The notes: a model not told the origin generated them from the sequence alone. 64,000 nt of DNA from Gammaproteobacteria bacterium (GCA_947469285.1 CANIOW010000013.1:26164-90163), one strand, 5' to 3'; positions 45,083 to 53,912 are shown, counted from the first letter of the stretch. Numbers and translations: made by a program.

Positions 45083-45385
45083 TCAAAGCACTCCTTCGGC
45101 TTGCATATCTTGTTCAAATCTTGCGAGAAATGGCGCCATGCTCAAATGCTCCCGGATAGCAGGAAACGCGCTGATGACGTAAAGCACGCGATAAATAGGT
45201 GGCAGGCCGGCCTTTTCCAGTTGCCTATAATCGGGTGTTCTCAGCAATTCACGAACGTCGACTGGGATCCCGTACCGTTCGAACACTTGATCTTGCTTGC
45301 CACTGGAGATTTCCTCGCGCAGTAATTCCTGTCGCACGAGGTCTGCCACCAAGCAGTGGACTTGCGCTTTTACTTTCTGTTCCAT
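45083..45385 (-). CDS. Small LigA-like extradiol dioxygenase subunit (probable)
   Basis: A 100-residue helical protein. VRELLRTPDYRQLEKAGLPP resembles the end of LigA alpha subunits (the rDwnaLialG-type turn), and the gene is directly upstream of the LigB gene. A GGAG lies six bases before the ATG. It is shorter than classic LigA (139 residues) and lacks its N-terminal part, so the assignment is inferred. As the first gene of the operon it is transcribed away from the TetR gene. Confidence 0.65.
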   Translation of the reverse strand: MEQKVKAQVHCLVADLVRQELLREEISSGKQDQVFERYGIPVDVRELLRTPDYRQLEKAGLPPIYRVLYVISAFPAIREHLSMAPFLARFEQDMQAEGVL

Positions 45386-45406
45386 GTTCGCTCCAGATAC
45401 AATACC

Positions 45407-45416
45407 GATTGCAATC
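45407..45416. promoter_or_regulatory. Perfect palindrome in the TetR/LigA divergent gap
   Basis: GATTGCAATC is a 10-base perfect palindrome in the 66-base gap between the divergent LigA-like and TetR genes. It is a candidate operator, perhaps with ATTGTA-like flanks. No clear promoter pair was found. Confidence 0.35.
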
Positions 45417-45451
45417 TCTTGACGCTGTTTCTACGCCTCGATTGGAAGCCA

Positions 45452-46162
45452 ATGAATACTCCGTTTGCGACTAACCTCCGATTCGCTGAATCCCGATACG
45501 AGGTTCCTCGTAGTAACCGTTCTTCGGAAACCAGCAACCGCATTGTCACTGCGGGTATTCTTGCCTTTAGTAACCGCGGATTTTCGAACACTTCCACTAG
45601 AGATATCGCCTCATTAGCGGGCGTTAACCAAGGCCTGATCACTTACCATTTCGGGTCGAAAGAACATCTTTGGAAAGTAGCCATGGACCGCTTGTTTGGC
45701 GATTTTCGCAACGGGCTCGCTGATCGCATGCACGAACTCCGTGATGTCGATGTTCCGACCTACCTCCGACTCATCCTGCGCGAGTTCGTCCGTTTTTCGG
45801 CGCATTCGCCCTATGTGGTGAGATTGATGACTGAGGAAGCCAAAACACCGACGAAACGCCTCGACTGGTTGGTCGACCGACACATCAAGCCTGTTTACCA
45901 GGCGGTGACCGGTTTGCTGCTGGCGGGGCAGCAAGCTGGCGCGCTTCGGCCTGGCCCCGTGGTCAACATTTACTACCACTTTGTCGGCAGCTCATTGGTG
46001 TTCGCACTACCCGACGAAGTACGGCGTGTCAGCGGTGCTGATGTCGCTTCTTCCGCTTTCATTGATGCCCATGCGGACTGCTTGCTGGCGATGCTCATGG
46101 AAAAATCGACTGCCCGTTCCCTTAAGCCAGCCAGCCCGGCGCGAAAACGCCGAATTGACTAA
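45452..46162 (+). CDS. TetR family transcriptional regulator
   Basis: A 236-residue regulator. NRIVTAGILAFSNRGFSNTS and DIASLAGVNQGLITYHFGSK form the helix-turn-helix; the C-terminal part has KRLDWLVDRHIKPVYQAVTG. The ATG at 45452 is chosen because the frame above it (from 45356) has no ribosome site and crosses the divergent gap. It is divergent from the meta-cleavage operon and convergent with the TonB receptor, and probably controls one or both. Confidence 0.88.
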   Translation: MNTPFATNLRFAESRYEVPRSNRSSETSNRIVTAGILAFSNRGFSNTSTRDIASLAGVNQGLITYHFGSKEHLWKVAMDRLFGDFRNGLADRMHELRDVDVPTYLRLILREFVRFSAHSPYVVRLMTEEAKTPTKRLDWLVDRHIKPVYQAVTGLLLAGQQAGALRPGPVVNIYYHFVGSSLVFALPDEVRRVSGADVASSAFIDAHADCLLAMLMEKSTARSLKPASPARKRRID

Positions 46163-46163
46163 A

Positions 46164-46199
46164 CCGTTCATTCGTCACACTGGAATTCCAGCTGAACGG
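46164..46199. terminator. Nested inverted repeat between convergent genes
   Basis: CCGTTCA (46164-46170) pairs with TGAACGG (46193-46199), and inside lies the perfect 12-base palindrome CTGGAATTCCAG (46180-46191). It is a possible bidirectional terminator between the TetR and receptor genes; no T-run follows. Confidence 0.45.
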
Positions 46200-46201
46200 A
46201 T

Positions 46202-48448
46202 TCAGAAGTGGTAGCCGACCCGAACGCCAAAGGTTCTTGGCGGCGCATACCAGGCGACTGGGACGTCGGACCCAAGGAGAGAGCTGCCACTGAACATCGT
46301 GTGGATGACGTTCTCGTTGGTAATGTTATCCACGTACACCTCGCCGTTCCAGCCATTCGTGTGCTGGTACATCAGCCTTGCATCCAGCTTCGTGTAGGCT
46401 TTTTGGCTACGGCCGACATCTTTGAAAAGGCTGTAGTAGGTCCGGCTACGGTTGCTTAAATCGACACGGGCAGTGACGTCACCTACCTGGGTACCGAACG
46501 TGTATTGCGCGCCAAGGTTAAAGTTCGTCGTCGGTGTCGACACAAACTGATTTCCCTTAATGTCCTTTGGCGCTGGACAGGCAAACGGAGGCAAGGGGCT
46601 GCAGCTGGCAATGTCATATTCAACCGAGCTGTCATATGCGGTATCGATGTACCCGAACCCGCCGTCGATCTGGCCGTTTCCCGGCAGCGCGATAATCCAG
46701 TCTATTTCCACACCCTTCGCGGTGCCACCAGCGATATTGGCCACGTCCGGAGCGAATGACCCCGGGACAAAGTTGATTTGCTGGATATTATTGTATTTAG
46801 CCACAAACGCAGCCACGTTGAGCTGCACCCGGTTGTCGAGGAACGTGTTCTTGGAACCCACTTCAAAGGAATTCACGGTTTCCGGCTCGGCCGCCGGGGT
46901 GCCGCCAGGCCCGTCTGCGGGATCCAGGCCGTAGGCCTGGAATCCACCGGATTTATATCCGCGGGAGAAGGTTCCGTATAAAAGATTGTCCTTGGTGACA
47001 GCCCAGTCAACGGAGAACTTGCCCATCGGCTTGCCCCACTTACGGTTATAGCCGCCGACGGCGGTGATCGAATCTCCGATAGGTGTTCCATAGAGAACAG
47101 CCGGCCCTTGGTAGTTCGACGCATCGTTCTGCTTATGGTCCCAAGCACGACGCACCCCAAGGGTCATCTTGACATCATCGCTCAAGCGGTATGACGCTTG
47201 GCCGAACACGGCGTAGGACTTGACGTCGAGGTCGCCCTTGAGCACTACCCGGATCGGGAAGGGCGAGACCGGAATAAACCCACCAACGAGAATGTCGTTA
47301 AGACGTTTATTTTTCATACCAAAAGCGTAGGCACCGACAATCCATTCCAGTCGGCTGTCCCCTTTAGACATAAGCTGCAATTCGAGTGAAGTTTGCTTTA
47401 CTTTGTCAGCGTCCTTGAAATCGAGTTCGTCGACCTCTGAGCCATCCCAGTCACTGTGGTTCTCGCGCTTGATATCGTAGTACGCCAGTATTCCGCGAAA
47501 TTCAGTGGACTCTCCCTGGATAGACAGGTTCGCAGTGGCACCATAGGTCTCGAATTTGTTCGACTCGACAAGGTCCTTACGAACCTGCCGGGGATCGGTT
47601 GGCTTCACTCCTGGTGCAGCGCCGTTGTAGAACGCTGGATACACGGCACCTGGGCGTACCGGCGCAGACACTGGAGCATCGGTCTTGGCGCCCAGCAAAG
47701 TAATTTGCAACTCGGTGCTGTCGCTCAACGTGAAGTCCGTTCCAACCCGCACCATCCACGAATCATCGGCATCCGAGGCGGAATGGCCAGGGACCAAGTT
47801 TTTCTGGTAACCATCACGTTTAGTGTATTCAAACGCAACACGACTTCTGAGCGTTTCGTTGCCGCCTGGATTGACTACCCCACGCACCCGACGCAGGTTG
47901 TAATCACCCAGTGTTAAGTCACCGAAGGCTTCAAATTCTTTGCTTGGGCGGTTGGGCACAATGTTGATTGATCCACCGGTGGCATTACGCCCATAGAGCG
48001 TTCCTTGAGGCCCACGCAGCACCTCGACACGATCAATGTCCCAGATGTCCGTGAGCGCAGCAGAGGCTAGGCCGAGGTATACCCCGTCGAAGTGGAAGGC
48101 GACGCTATTATCGCCACCGGCCGTCGGATTAGAGTTTCCGGTACCGCGCATAAATGCCCAAAGGACGCCATTTGGCGCACTCAAGTGCAGCGAAGGAACC
48201 TTACCGGCTACACCCCAGATATCTTCGATCCCCTGCTTGTCGAGGGAGTCCTGTGAAAACGCAGTGATCGCGATAGGTACGTCTTGCGCTGATTGAACGC
48301 GCTTTTCTGCGGTGACCAGTATTTCTTCGATTTCTGAGGCGGCGACCAGCCCTGGCACAGCGGCGCCACAGAGCAGCAGTAGCACTGCGCGGCCTAGCGC
48401 ACTGGCGACACCCATTCGAGCGATTCGCCCGGCAATATGCATTTCCAT
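46202..48448 (-). CDS. TonB-dependent outer-membrane receptor
   Basis: A receptor of about 748 residues. The signal peptide ends near VPGLVAASE, followed by the TonB box-like EIEEILVTAEKRVQSAQ, plug motif DRVEVLRGPQGTLYGRNATGG and a barrel that ends FGVRVGYHF, with the expected terminal Phe. A G-rich ribosome site precedes ATG 48448; an ATG at 48442 is possible. It is the third receptor in the window, lying in the block between spoT and ridA. It probably imports a substrate of the neighbouring aromatic pathway. Confidence 0.93.
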   Translation of the reverse strand: MEMHIAGRIARMGVASALGRAVLLLLCGAAVPGLVAASEIEEILVTAEKRVQSAQDVPIAITAFSQDSLDKQGIEDIWGVAGKVPSLHLSAPNGVLWAFMRGTGNSNPTAGGDNSVAFHFDGVYLGLASAALTDIWDIDRVEVLRGPQGTLYGRNATGGSINIVPNRPSKEFEAFGDLTLGDYNLRRVRGVVNPGGNETLRSRVAFEYTKRDGYQKNLVPGHSASDADDSWMVRVGTDFTLSDSTELQITLLGAKTDAPVSAPVRPGAVYPAFYNGAAPGVKPTDPRQVRKDLVESNKFETYGATANLSIQGESTEFRGILAYYDIKRENHSDWDGSEVDELDFKDADKVKQTSLELQLMSKGDSRLEWIVGAYAFGMKNKRLNDILVGGFIPVSPFPIRVVLKGDLDVKSYAVFGQASYRLSDDVKMTLGVRRAWDHKQNDASNYQGPAVLYGTPIGDSITAVGGYNRKWGKPMGKFSVDWAVTKDNLLYGTFSRGYKSGGFQAYGLDPADGPGGTPAAEPETVNSFEVGSKNTFLDNRVQLNVAAFVAKYNNIQQINFVPGSFAPDVANIAGGTAKGVEIDWIIALPGNGQIDGGFGYIDTAYDSSVEYDIASCSPLPPFACPAPKDIKGNQFVSTPTTNFNLGAQYTFGTQVGDVTARVDLSNRSRTYYSLFKDVGRSQKAYTKLDARLMYQHTNGWNGEVYVDNITNENVIHTMFSGSSLLGSDVPVAWYAPPRTFGVRVGYHF

Positions 48449-48549
48449 AAGACCCCCCACTTCGTTTGATCAGAGATTCCGAGCTGATGAGCGGGCGCGA
48501 CTTTTGGGCCGACCTGTCTCGTATCACTACCTGTTTTATAATTAACAGT

Positions 48550-48586
48550 CTGAATAACATTACCTAACTGAATAAACATCTGTCAA
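48550..48586 (-). promoter_or_regulatory. Promoter with direct repeats upstream of TonB receptor
   Basis: On the minus strand TTGACA (48586-48581) and TAATGT (48562-48557) are 18 bases apart. Two copies of CTGAATAA (48550-48557 and 48568-48575, plus strand) overlap this region with 18-base spacing. The gap 48449-48642 is AT-rich and otherwise empty. Confidence 0.5.
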
Positions 48587-48642
48587 GTGCCCTGATGCTC
48601 AAGCGCGCGCTTAGGCACCACACGGCGCTTGTCACCGTTGCT

Positions 48643-49290
48643 TTACGTTGTCCGTAACGCATCCAGCTGATGATCGGGAAGCGCCTGAACAAAGGCTGGC
48701 AGCGCCTCGCATTTCCGGACCACCTCAAGAATTCGTGGATAAACGCCAAGGTCAATCCCGAATCTTCGTGCCGAATAGACTTGCGGCACAAGGTAAGCGT
48801 CCGCAAGTGTCGGCAAGCTGCCAAAACAGAATCCACTCTGGCGCTCGTCGCTGGCGAGAATGGCCTCCAGCGCAGCGAAACCCGTATTGATCCACTCGGC
48901 GGCCCACGCGTCCACCGCCGGCGCTGGTTGCCGCAGTGGGCCGCGCAGATATTCCAATACTCGGCGGTTGTTTAAGGGGTGAATATCACAGCCAACCAGC
49001 GCTGCCATCGCTCGGACGCGTGCACGGTGAAGCCGCCCGTTCGGCAGCAGCGCGGGGGTCGGGTAGCGTTCTTCAAGGTATTCCATAATGGCCGGAGACT
49101 GGATGATGTCGCCTTCGTCAGTTTCCAGCAACGGCACGAGCCCTTGTGGGTTTCTGGACAGGTACATGGGAGACCGTTGATCCCCATCGGGCAAACTGAC
49201 TGGTACCGATTGGTACGTAAGACCTTTCAGATTTAAGACAATTCGCACGCGATAAGATGAACCACTGCGGTGGAAGCCATAGAGCTTCAC
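48643..49290 (-). CDS. Zeta-class GST: maleylpyruvate/maleylacetoacetate isomerase
   Basis: A 215-residue GST of the zeta class. The active-site motif SGSSYRVRIVLNLKG and the NPQGLVPLLE cis-Pro loop are present, and DIHPLNNRRVLEYLR is typical of maleylacetoacetate isomerase. With gentisate dioxygenase nearby it probably isomerises maleylpyruvate to fumarylpyruvate with glutathione (NagL-like). Its start overlaps the stop of the FAH gene. Confidence 0.88.
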   Translation of the reverse strand: MKLYGFHRSGSSYRVRIVLNLKGLTYQSVPVSLPDGDQRSPMYLSRNPQGLVPLLETDEGDIIQSPAIMEYLEERYPTPALLPNGRLHRARVRAMAALVGCDIHPLNNRRVLEYLRGPLRQPAPAVDAWAAEWINTGFAALEAILASDERQSGFCFGSLPTLADAYLVPQVYSARRFGIDLGVYPRILEVVRKCEALPAFVQALPDHQLDALRTT

Positions 49291-49985
49291 TAGACTAGGC
49301 CCGTTACTTTATGTCGCAGCGTATCTAGTCCCTCTATTCCGCACTCAACTAGGTCGCCGCTGACGAGCGGCCCGACCCCTTCTGGCGTCCCCGTATATAC
49401 CAAGTCCCCAGGGCGCAGCTCGAATAGTTTGGACAGTTCGACCAGCACTTCGTCGACCGGCCATATCAAGTGCGAAATGTTGGATTCCTGACGCTTTTTG
49501 CCGTTGACACTTAGCCAGATCCGACCCTGCGATAGGTGACCCACTTCCGACACCGGATGCAGTGCCGAGACCGCCGCAGAATAGTCGAACGCCTTACCAG
49601 CATCCCACGGCCGACCTTTATCTCGCGCCTCAAACTGCAAATCACGGCGAGTCAGGTCGTTGCCAACGCCGTAACCCCAGACCAGCGCGAGAGCATCTTC
49701 TCGCTGCACGTTTCGGCCGGCGCTACCAATGGCGACGACAAGCTCCACTTCATGGTGGAAATTTTGAGTTGCCATTGGGTACGGTACTGGCATTCCTGGC
49801 GTAACGATGGCATCCGCCGGCTTGGTGAAAAAGAACGGCTTTTCACGTTCCGGGTCAACGCCCATTTCACGCGCATGCGCGGCATAGTTACGTCCGACGC
49901 AAAAAATGCGCCGGACTGGGAACAGCTGTAACGATCCATGGATAGGCACGCATGGCGGCAGCGGCGGCGGAAAAACATAGCTCAT
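49290..49985 (-). CDS. FAH-family fumarylpyruvate hydrolase
   Basis: A 231-residue FAH protein. IFCVGRNYAAHAREMGVD, FHHEVELVVAIG, WGYGVGNDLTRRDLQ and GDLVYTGTPEGVGPL match fumarylpyruvate hydrolases (NagK-like). It cleaves fumarylpyruvate to fumarate and pyruvate. It is the first gene of the minus-strand pair and diverges from the salicylate-hydroxylase-type genes. Confidence 0.88.
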   Translation of the reverse strand: MSYVFPPPLPPCVPIHGSLQLFPVRRIFCVGRNYAAHAREMGVDPEREKPFFFTKPADAIVTPGMPVPYPMATQNFHHEVELVVAIGSAGRNVQREDALALVWGYGVGNDLTRRDLQFEARDKGRPWDAGKAFDYSAAVSALHPVSEVGHLSQGRIWLSVNGKKRQESNISHLIWPVDEVLVELSKLFELRPGDLVYTGTPEGVGPLVSGDLVECGIEGLDTLRHKVTGLV

Positions 49986-50114
49986 GCTTAATTCCCGTTG
50001 ATCTCTGGAGCATTTGGATTTAGATTATCCAATCAATAACTTATTATCGTATGAGAAATCCTGCCGAACAGCAACAGTGCTACGGCCAATGCTCAGTTTC
50101 CCAGGTGCCTACCC
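49986..50114. promoter_or_regulatory. Divergent promoter of the gentisate module
   Basis: This 129-base gap is AT-rich in its left half, with TTATTATCGTATGAG (CGTATG at 50048-50053). CGTATG is also found twice, once as part of an inverted pair, before the IclR gene. It is a candidate binding site shared by the module. Confidence 0.5.
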
Positions 50115-51335
50115 ATGATCAAAGATGTCCCACACCGCATCCCGGCACGGCTCTACACCGATCCCGACGTTTACGCTGACGAGCTAACAAAGATCTTCTA
50201 TGGAAAGCATTGGAGCTATGTCGGTTTGGAAGTGGAAATTCCCGCTCCTGGGGACTTCAAGACAACGTTTATTGGTGAACGACCTGTCATCGTCACCCGC
50301 GACCAGTCAGGCGAAGTGCACGTATTGGAGAACCGCTGTCAACATAAGGGCATGCGATTGCTGCAGGCGCCCTTTGGCAACGTCGGCAAAGGCAACCGCA
50401 TTGTCTGTGCTTATCATCAGTGGTGTTACAAGTTAAATGGCGCCTTGGTCGGGGTTCCTTACCGGAACGGCGTCAACGGCAAGGGCGGATACCCACCGGA
50501 GTTCAAACTCAAGGAGCACAACGTCGGCCGACTTCGCGTCGCGTGTTATCAAGGCGCTGTTTTTGCCTCGTTCGCCGCTGACATTGAGTCAATTGAGGAG
50601 TACCTCGGGCCTGTCGTCGAGCCTTATATCCGTCGCACATTTCATGGCGCGCGCCTCAAGCTGCTCGGCTACACGCGGCAACGTATTCGTGGCAACTGGA
50701 AGCTGATGCAGGAAAACCTGAAGGACCCCTATCACCCTGCATTGCTGCATGCATTTTTCGTCACCTTCGGTTTGTGGCGACCAGACCAGAAGTCAAAGAT
50801 GTTGACGGACGCCAAAGGCCGGCATGCTGTGATGATTTCTACGCGCAGTACTGGCGGTAAAAATGACGAAGTGACTGCGGGCGTGACCAGCTTCAAGGAA
50901 GATTTGAAATTAGCGGACCCCAGCATCATCGATGTGGCCGTGGAAGATTGGTGGGGCGAGCCCACAGTTGTCATGCAGACTATTTTTCCCAGCGTCATTA
51001 TTCAGCAGCAAGTTAATTCTTTGTCTACGCGGCAAATTATCCCACTGGGGCCAGATTGTTTCGACTTTGTTTGGACTCATTTTGGTTTCGAGTCAGATGA
51101 CGAGGCGATGACTCAGCGCCGCCTCCGGCAGGCAAATCTTTTCGGACCTGCGGGCTACGTATCGCTCGAGGATGGTGAAGTCATTGAATTTTCGCAGATA
51201 GCTCACCGCGGTTACCCTCAGGGAGAGGTATTGGCTGAGTTGGGCGGGCATGATGCGGAGGCCACGGACCATATGGTGACTGAAAACATGATCAGGGCAA
51301 TGTATGGTTACTACAAGGACGTCATGCGCTCATGA
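50115..51335 (+). CDS. Rieske ring-hydroxylating oxygenase alpha subunit, salicylate-5-hydroxylase-like
   Basis: A 406-residue alpha subunit. The Rieske motif C-x-H...C-x-x-H is split as NRCQHKGMRLLQ and CAYHQWCYKLNG; the mononuclear iron site is ENLKDPYHPALLH with Asp and two His. The opening SYVGLEVEIPAPGDFKTTFI resembles NagG-type salicylate 5-hydroxylases. It would turn salicylate (or a related acid) into gentisate. Ferredoxin and reductase genes are not in the window. It overlaps the beta subunit gene by four bases. Confidence 0.9.
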   Translation: MIKDVPHRIPARLYTDPDVYADELTKIFYGKHWSYVGLEVEIPAPGDFKTTFIGERPVIVTRDQSGEVHVLENRCQHKGMRLLQAPFGNVGKGNRIVCAYHQWCYKLNGALVGVPYRNGVNGKGGYPPEFKLKEHNVGRLRVACYQGAVFASFAADIESIEEYLGPVVEPYIRRTFHGARLKLLGYTRQRIRGNWKLMQENLKDPYHPALLHAFFVTFGLWRPDQKSKMLTDAKGRHAVMISTRSTGGKNDEVTAGVTSFKEDLKLADPSIIDVAVEDWWGEPTVVMQTIFPSVIIQQQVNSLSTRQIIPLGPDCFDFVWTHFGFESDDEAMTQRRLRQANLFGPAGYVSLEDGEVIEFSQIAHRGYPQGEVLAELGGHDAEATDHMVTENMIRAMYGYYKDVMRS

Positions 51336-51838
51336 ACACGTCCGCGTCGCTTGCTCGAGATTTTGCATGGTATGCCCGCCACATTGCACTAGGGGAGTTG
51401 TACCAGTCTTACGCACACTGCCTTGACTCTGGAGACCTTACGGCGTGGCCGGGTTTTTTTACCGACGATGGGATCTATCGCGCTCAGGGCCGTGAAAATT
51501 ATGACCGTGGGCTGCCACTCGCAGCTATAGCATGCGAAGGCCAAGGCATGCTCCTTGACCGCGTCAATGTCATCTTGAATGTAATGGTATATGCGCCCCG
51601 CTATATCCAACATGTCGTGGCCCAACCGCAAGTGGTGTCAGAAAATGGCAGCGAATTACTCGCTCGGGCGTCTTTTAGCGTCTTCCACACCTTGCCCCAC
51701 GAACCAACGGCGCTGCTTTCAGTGGGTCGCTATGAAGATACCCTCGCGGTGATGGCTGATGGAACATGGAAATTCAAGCAACGGTTGGCTATTTACGACA
51801 CGTTGCTCATTCCAGGTTCGCTGGTTTACCCACTTTAA
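51332..51838 (+). CDS. Ring-hydroxylating oxygenase beta subunit
   Basis: A 168-residue NTF2-fold beta subunit: ALGELYQSYAHCLDSGDLTAWP and RVNVILNVMVYAPRYIQHVV are typical. It has a structural role in the alpha-beta hexamer and sits in an ATGA overlap with the alpha gene. It resembles NagH. It ends 32 bases before gentisate dioxygenase. Confidence 0.9.
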   Translation: MNTSASLARDFAWYARHIALGELYQSYAHCLDSGDLTAWPGFFTDDGIYRAQGRENYDRGLPLAAIACEGQGMLLDRVNVILNVMVYAPRYIQHVVAQPQVVSENGSELLARASFSVFHTLPHEPTALLSVGRYEDTLAVMADGTWKFKQRLAIYDTLLIPGSLVYPL

Positions 51839-51870
51839 CCTGCACGGCGTTGTCCGTTGAAGGCGTCTCT

Positions 51871-52917
51871 ATGACCGACCCAACATCCGAGCCTTCGCGC
51901 AACCAATACTACGCGGAGCTCCGTCCCCACTCTCTGGCGGCTCTTTGGCGTTCATTACATTCGCTCGTTCCAAATTTCCCACAGTCGGCTTTCCAGCCAG
52001 CACTTTGGAGGTATGCGGATATCCGGCCCTTGCTTCTGAGGTCAGGCGAGGTTATCTCTGCTGAAGAGGCCGTGCGACGCGTCTTAATTCTGGAGAACCC
52101 GGCAGCCTCAGGCTCCGCATCCATTACCTCAACGTTGTATTCAGGCCTGCAACTGATCTTACCCGGAGAGGTAGCGCCAGCCCATCGGCATACCCAGTCG
52201 GCGTTTCGCCTGATCATCGAAGGTAGTGGCGCATTCACGACGGTGGGTGGCGAGCGTTTCCCGATGTCACCCGGCGATCTGGTGTTGACGCCAAGTTGGG
52301 AGTGGCATGATCACGGCAATGCCGGCACTGAACCGGTAGTGTGGCTTGATGGCCTCGACATTCCATTGATCAGATCACTGGAAGCAGGCTTTGCAGAGTC
52401 GGCCAACGCCACGCAGCAACCGATCATGACGCCTGCCGGGACGAATCTGTTGACTTGGGGCGCCGGTCTGCGCATTCCAGCCGAGCAGGACCGTCCCTTC
52501 CGCAGGGTTGAGCGTTTCATGTACCCCTATGCCATCTGGCGCCCGGCGCTCGATAGCTTGGCGCGCTCTGGGTCGGCGGATGCATCTGGCGTTTTCAGCC
52601 TGGAATTCACCAACCCTGTCGATGGCGGAACGATCATGCCGACCATGAGCGGCTTCTGCCACCTGCTTCCAGCCGGACGAACCACACAGACTGTCCGACG
52701 AACGGACGGGCGCGTGTTTCATGTAGTGGAGGGGACTGGCCGCATACGCTCAGGAGATTTTACCGCAGCGGTGACGGCACGCGACACGTTCGTGGTGCCC
52801 CCATGGCACCCACTGCAGATCTCGGCGGACAGCCCCTTGGTTTTGTTCAGTTATTCTGATCGAGCCACCCAGGAGCGACTGGGCATCTGGCGGGCCGATA
52901 CGGTGACCGCCGCCTGA
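51871..52917 (+). CDS. Gentisate 1,2-dioxygenase
   Basis: A 348-residue two-cupin dioxygenase. The metal site PAHRHTQSAFRLIIEG and the EWHDHGN segment give three His; the C-terminal cupin is the structural copy. ATG 51871 has GAAGG upstream; the longer frame starting at 51766 overlaps the beta-subunit gene. It opens gentisate to maleylpyruvate with O2. Salicylate 1,2-dioxygenase and 1-hydroxy-2-naphthoate dioxygenase are close relatives, but the surrounding isomerase and hydrolase favour gentisate. Confidence 0.9.
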   Translation: MTDPTSEPSRNQYYAELRPHSLAALWRSLHSLVPNFPQSAFQPALWRYADIRPLLLRSGEVISAEEAVRRVLILENPAASGSASITSTLYSGLQLILPGEVAPAHRHTQSAFRLIIEGSGAFTTVGGERFPMSPGDLVLTPSWEWHDHGNAGTEPVVWLDGLDIPLIRSLEAGFAESANATQQPIMTPAGTNLLTWGAGLRIPAEQDRPFRRVERFMYPYAIWRPALDSLARSGSADASGVFSLEFTNPVDGGTIMPTMSGFCHLLPAGRTTQTVRRTDGRVFHVVEGTGRIRSGDFTAAVTARDTFVVPPWHPLQISADSPLVLFSYSDRATQERLGIWRADTVTAA

Positions 52918-52924
52918 TCGGGGC

Positions 52925-52987
52925 CATACGCACGCAAAAAACGTATGCGTCCACAACGCTAGTCGAGGCAACGTTGCGGAGCGTATG
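52925..52987. promoter_or_regulatory. CATACG/CGTATG repeats before IclR gene
   Basis: CATACG (52925-52930) pairs with CGTATG (52942-52947) around an A-run, and another CGTATG lies at 52982-52987. This could be the operator of the IclR regulator. Confidence 0.45.
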
Positions 52988-53024
52988 TCATGCTAAGGAA
53001 CCGCTAGCCTGAACCTCACCTCGA

Positions 53025-53888
53025 ATGTCTCCCTCCCCGCAATCCACGAAGAAGAAACAAGCCACGGTCGACGCCGCTGAGCTACGGCGCGGCATAGGCT
53101 CGGTGGACGTAGCCATGATGGTCTTGGGTGCGGTCAGAGCGGGTCTTGCGCCACAAAGCCTTAAAGCTATCAGCGACGCCTGCGCGATGCCCGCGAGCAA
53201 TGTCCACCGATACCTCGCCAGCCTCATTCGTGCCGACTATATTCGCCAGGACCCAGAGACTCGAAACTACGGCCTCGGTGGCGCGGCACTCCAGCTCGGT
53301 CTGGCAGCGCTGAGCCAGCTGGATATCGTCAAGTTGGCAAGCCAAGCAGTCATCCCCCTCGTTGAGGAGAGCGGATTGACGGCAATCCTCTCCGTATGGA
53401 GCGACCGCGGCCCGACCATTGTCCAGCTGCATCGCGGGCGGAACCATGTAGTCACGACGCTCGGCCTGGGATCCGTTCTGCGCACCACCACCTCGGCAAC
53501 GGGCCGGGTTTTTTTGGCTTTTTCTAGTTCTGCGATGACGGCGCCCTTTGTGACGAAGGAACTCAACGAAGGCTCACGTGATAGTGCCAAGCGTGCGAAA
53601 GAGGCGCTTGAGATAGCACTTGCACGCGTGAGGACAAATCGAATTTCCTCGATTGATGGTACCTACGTGCCCGGCCTGAAGGCCTTTAGCGCACCCGTGT
53701 TGGATGCGCAAGGTGAGGCAGCTTTAGCCATTACGTTGATGGCGGCGTCCATCACCATCAAGGGAAGTACGGCGGCGATTGAAGCTGGCTTAGCAACTAC
53801 CTGCCGCTTACTGTCCCGACAAGCCGGCTTCACCGACCACAGCGAGCGCGCCAATTGGCCGTCATCACCCGCAGGCCATCGCCGCTGA
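53025..53888 (+). CDS. IclR family transcriptional regulator
   Basis: A 287-residue regulator. Winged helix about 20-90 (SLKAISDACAMPASNVHRYL, then YIRQDPETRNYGLG) and an effector domain about 95-265 (PLVEESGLTAILSVWSDR, TTTSATGRVFLAF). Regulators of this family control aromatic-acid operons. It lies downstream of gentisate dioxygenase, on the same strand. It probably senses salicylate or gentisate, which is inference. Confidence 0.9.
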   Translation: MSPSPQSTKKKQATVDAAELRRGIGSVDVAMMVLGAVRAGLAPQSLKAISDACAMPASNVHRYLASLIRADYIRQDPETRNYGLGGAALQLGLAALSQLDIVKLASQAVIPLVEESGLTAILSVWSDRGPTIVQLHRGRNHVVTTLGLGSVLRTTTSATGRVFLAFSSSAMTAPFVTKELNEGSRDSAKRAKEALEIALARVRTNRISSIDGTYVPGLKAFSAPVLDAQGEAALAITLMAASITIKGSTAAIEAGLATTCRLLSRQAGFTDHSERANWPSSPAGHRR

Positions 53889-53912
53889 AGGCCCGCCACA
53901 GGTTCAACAAGA

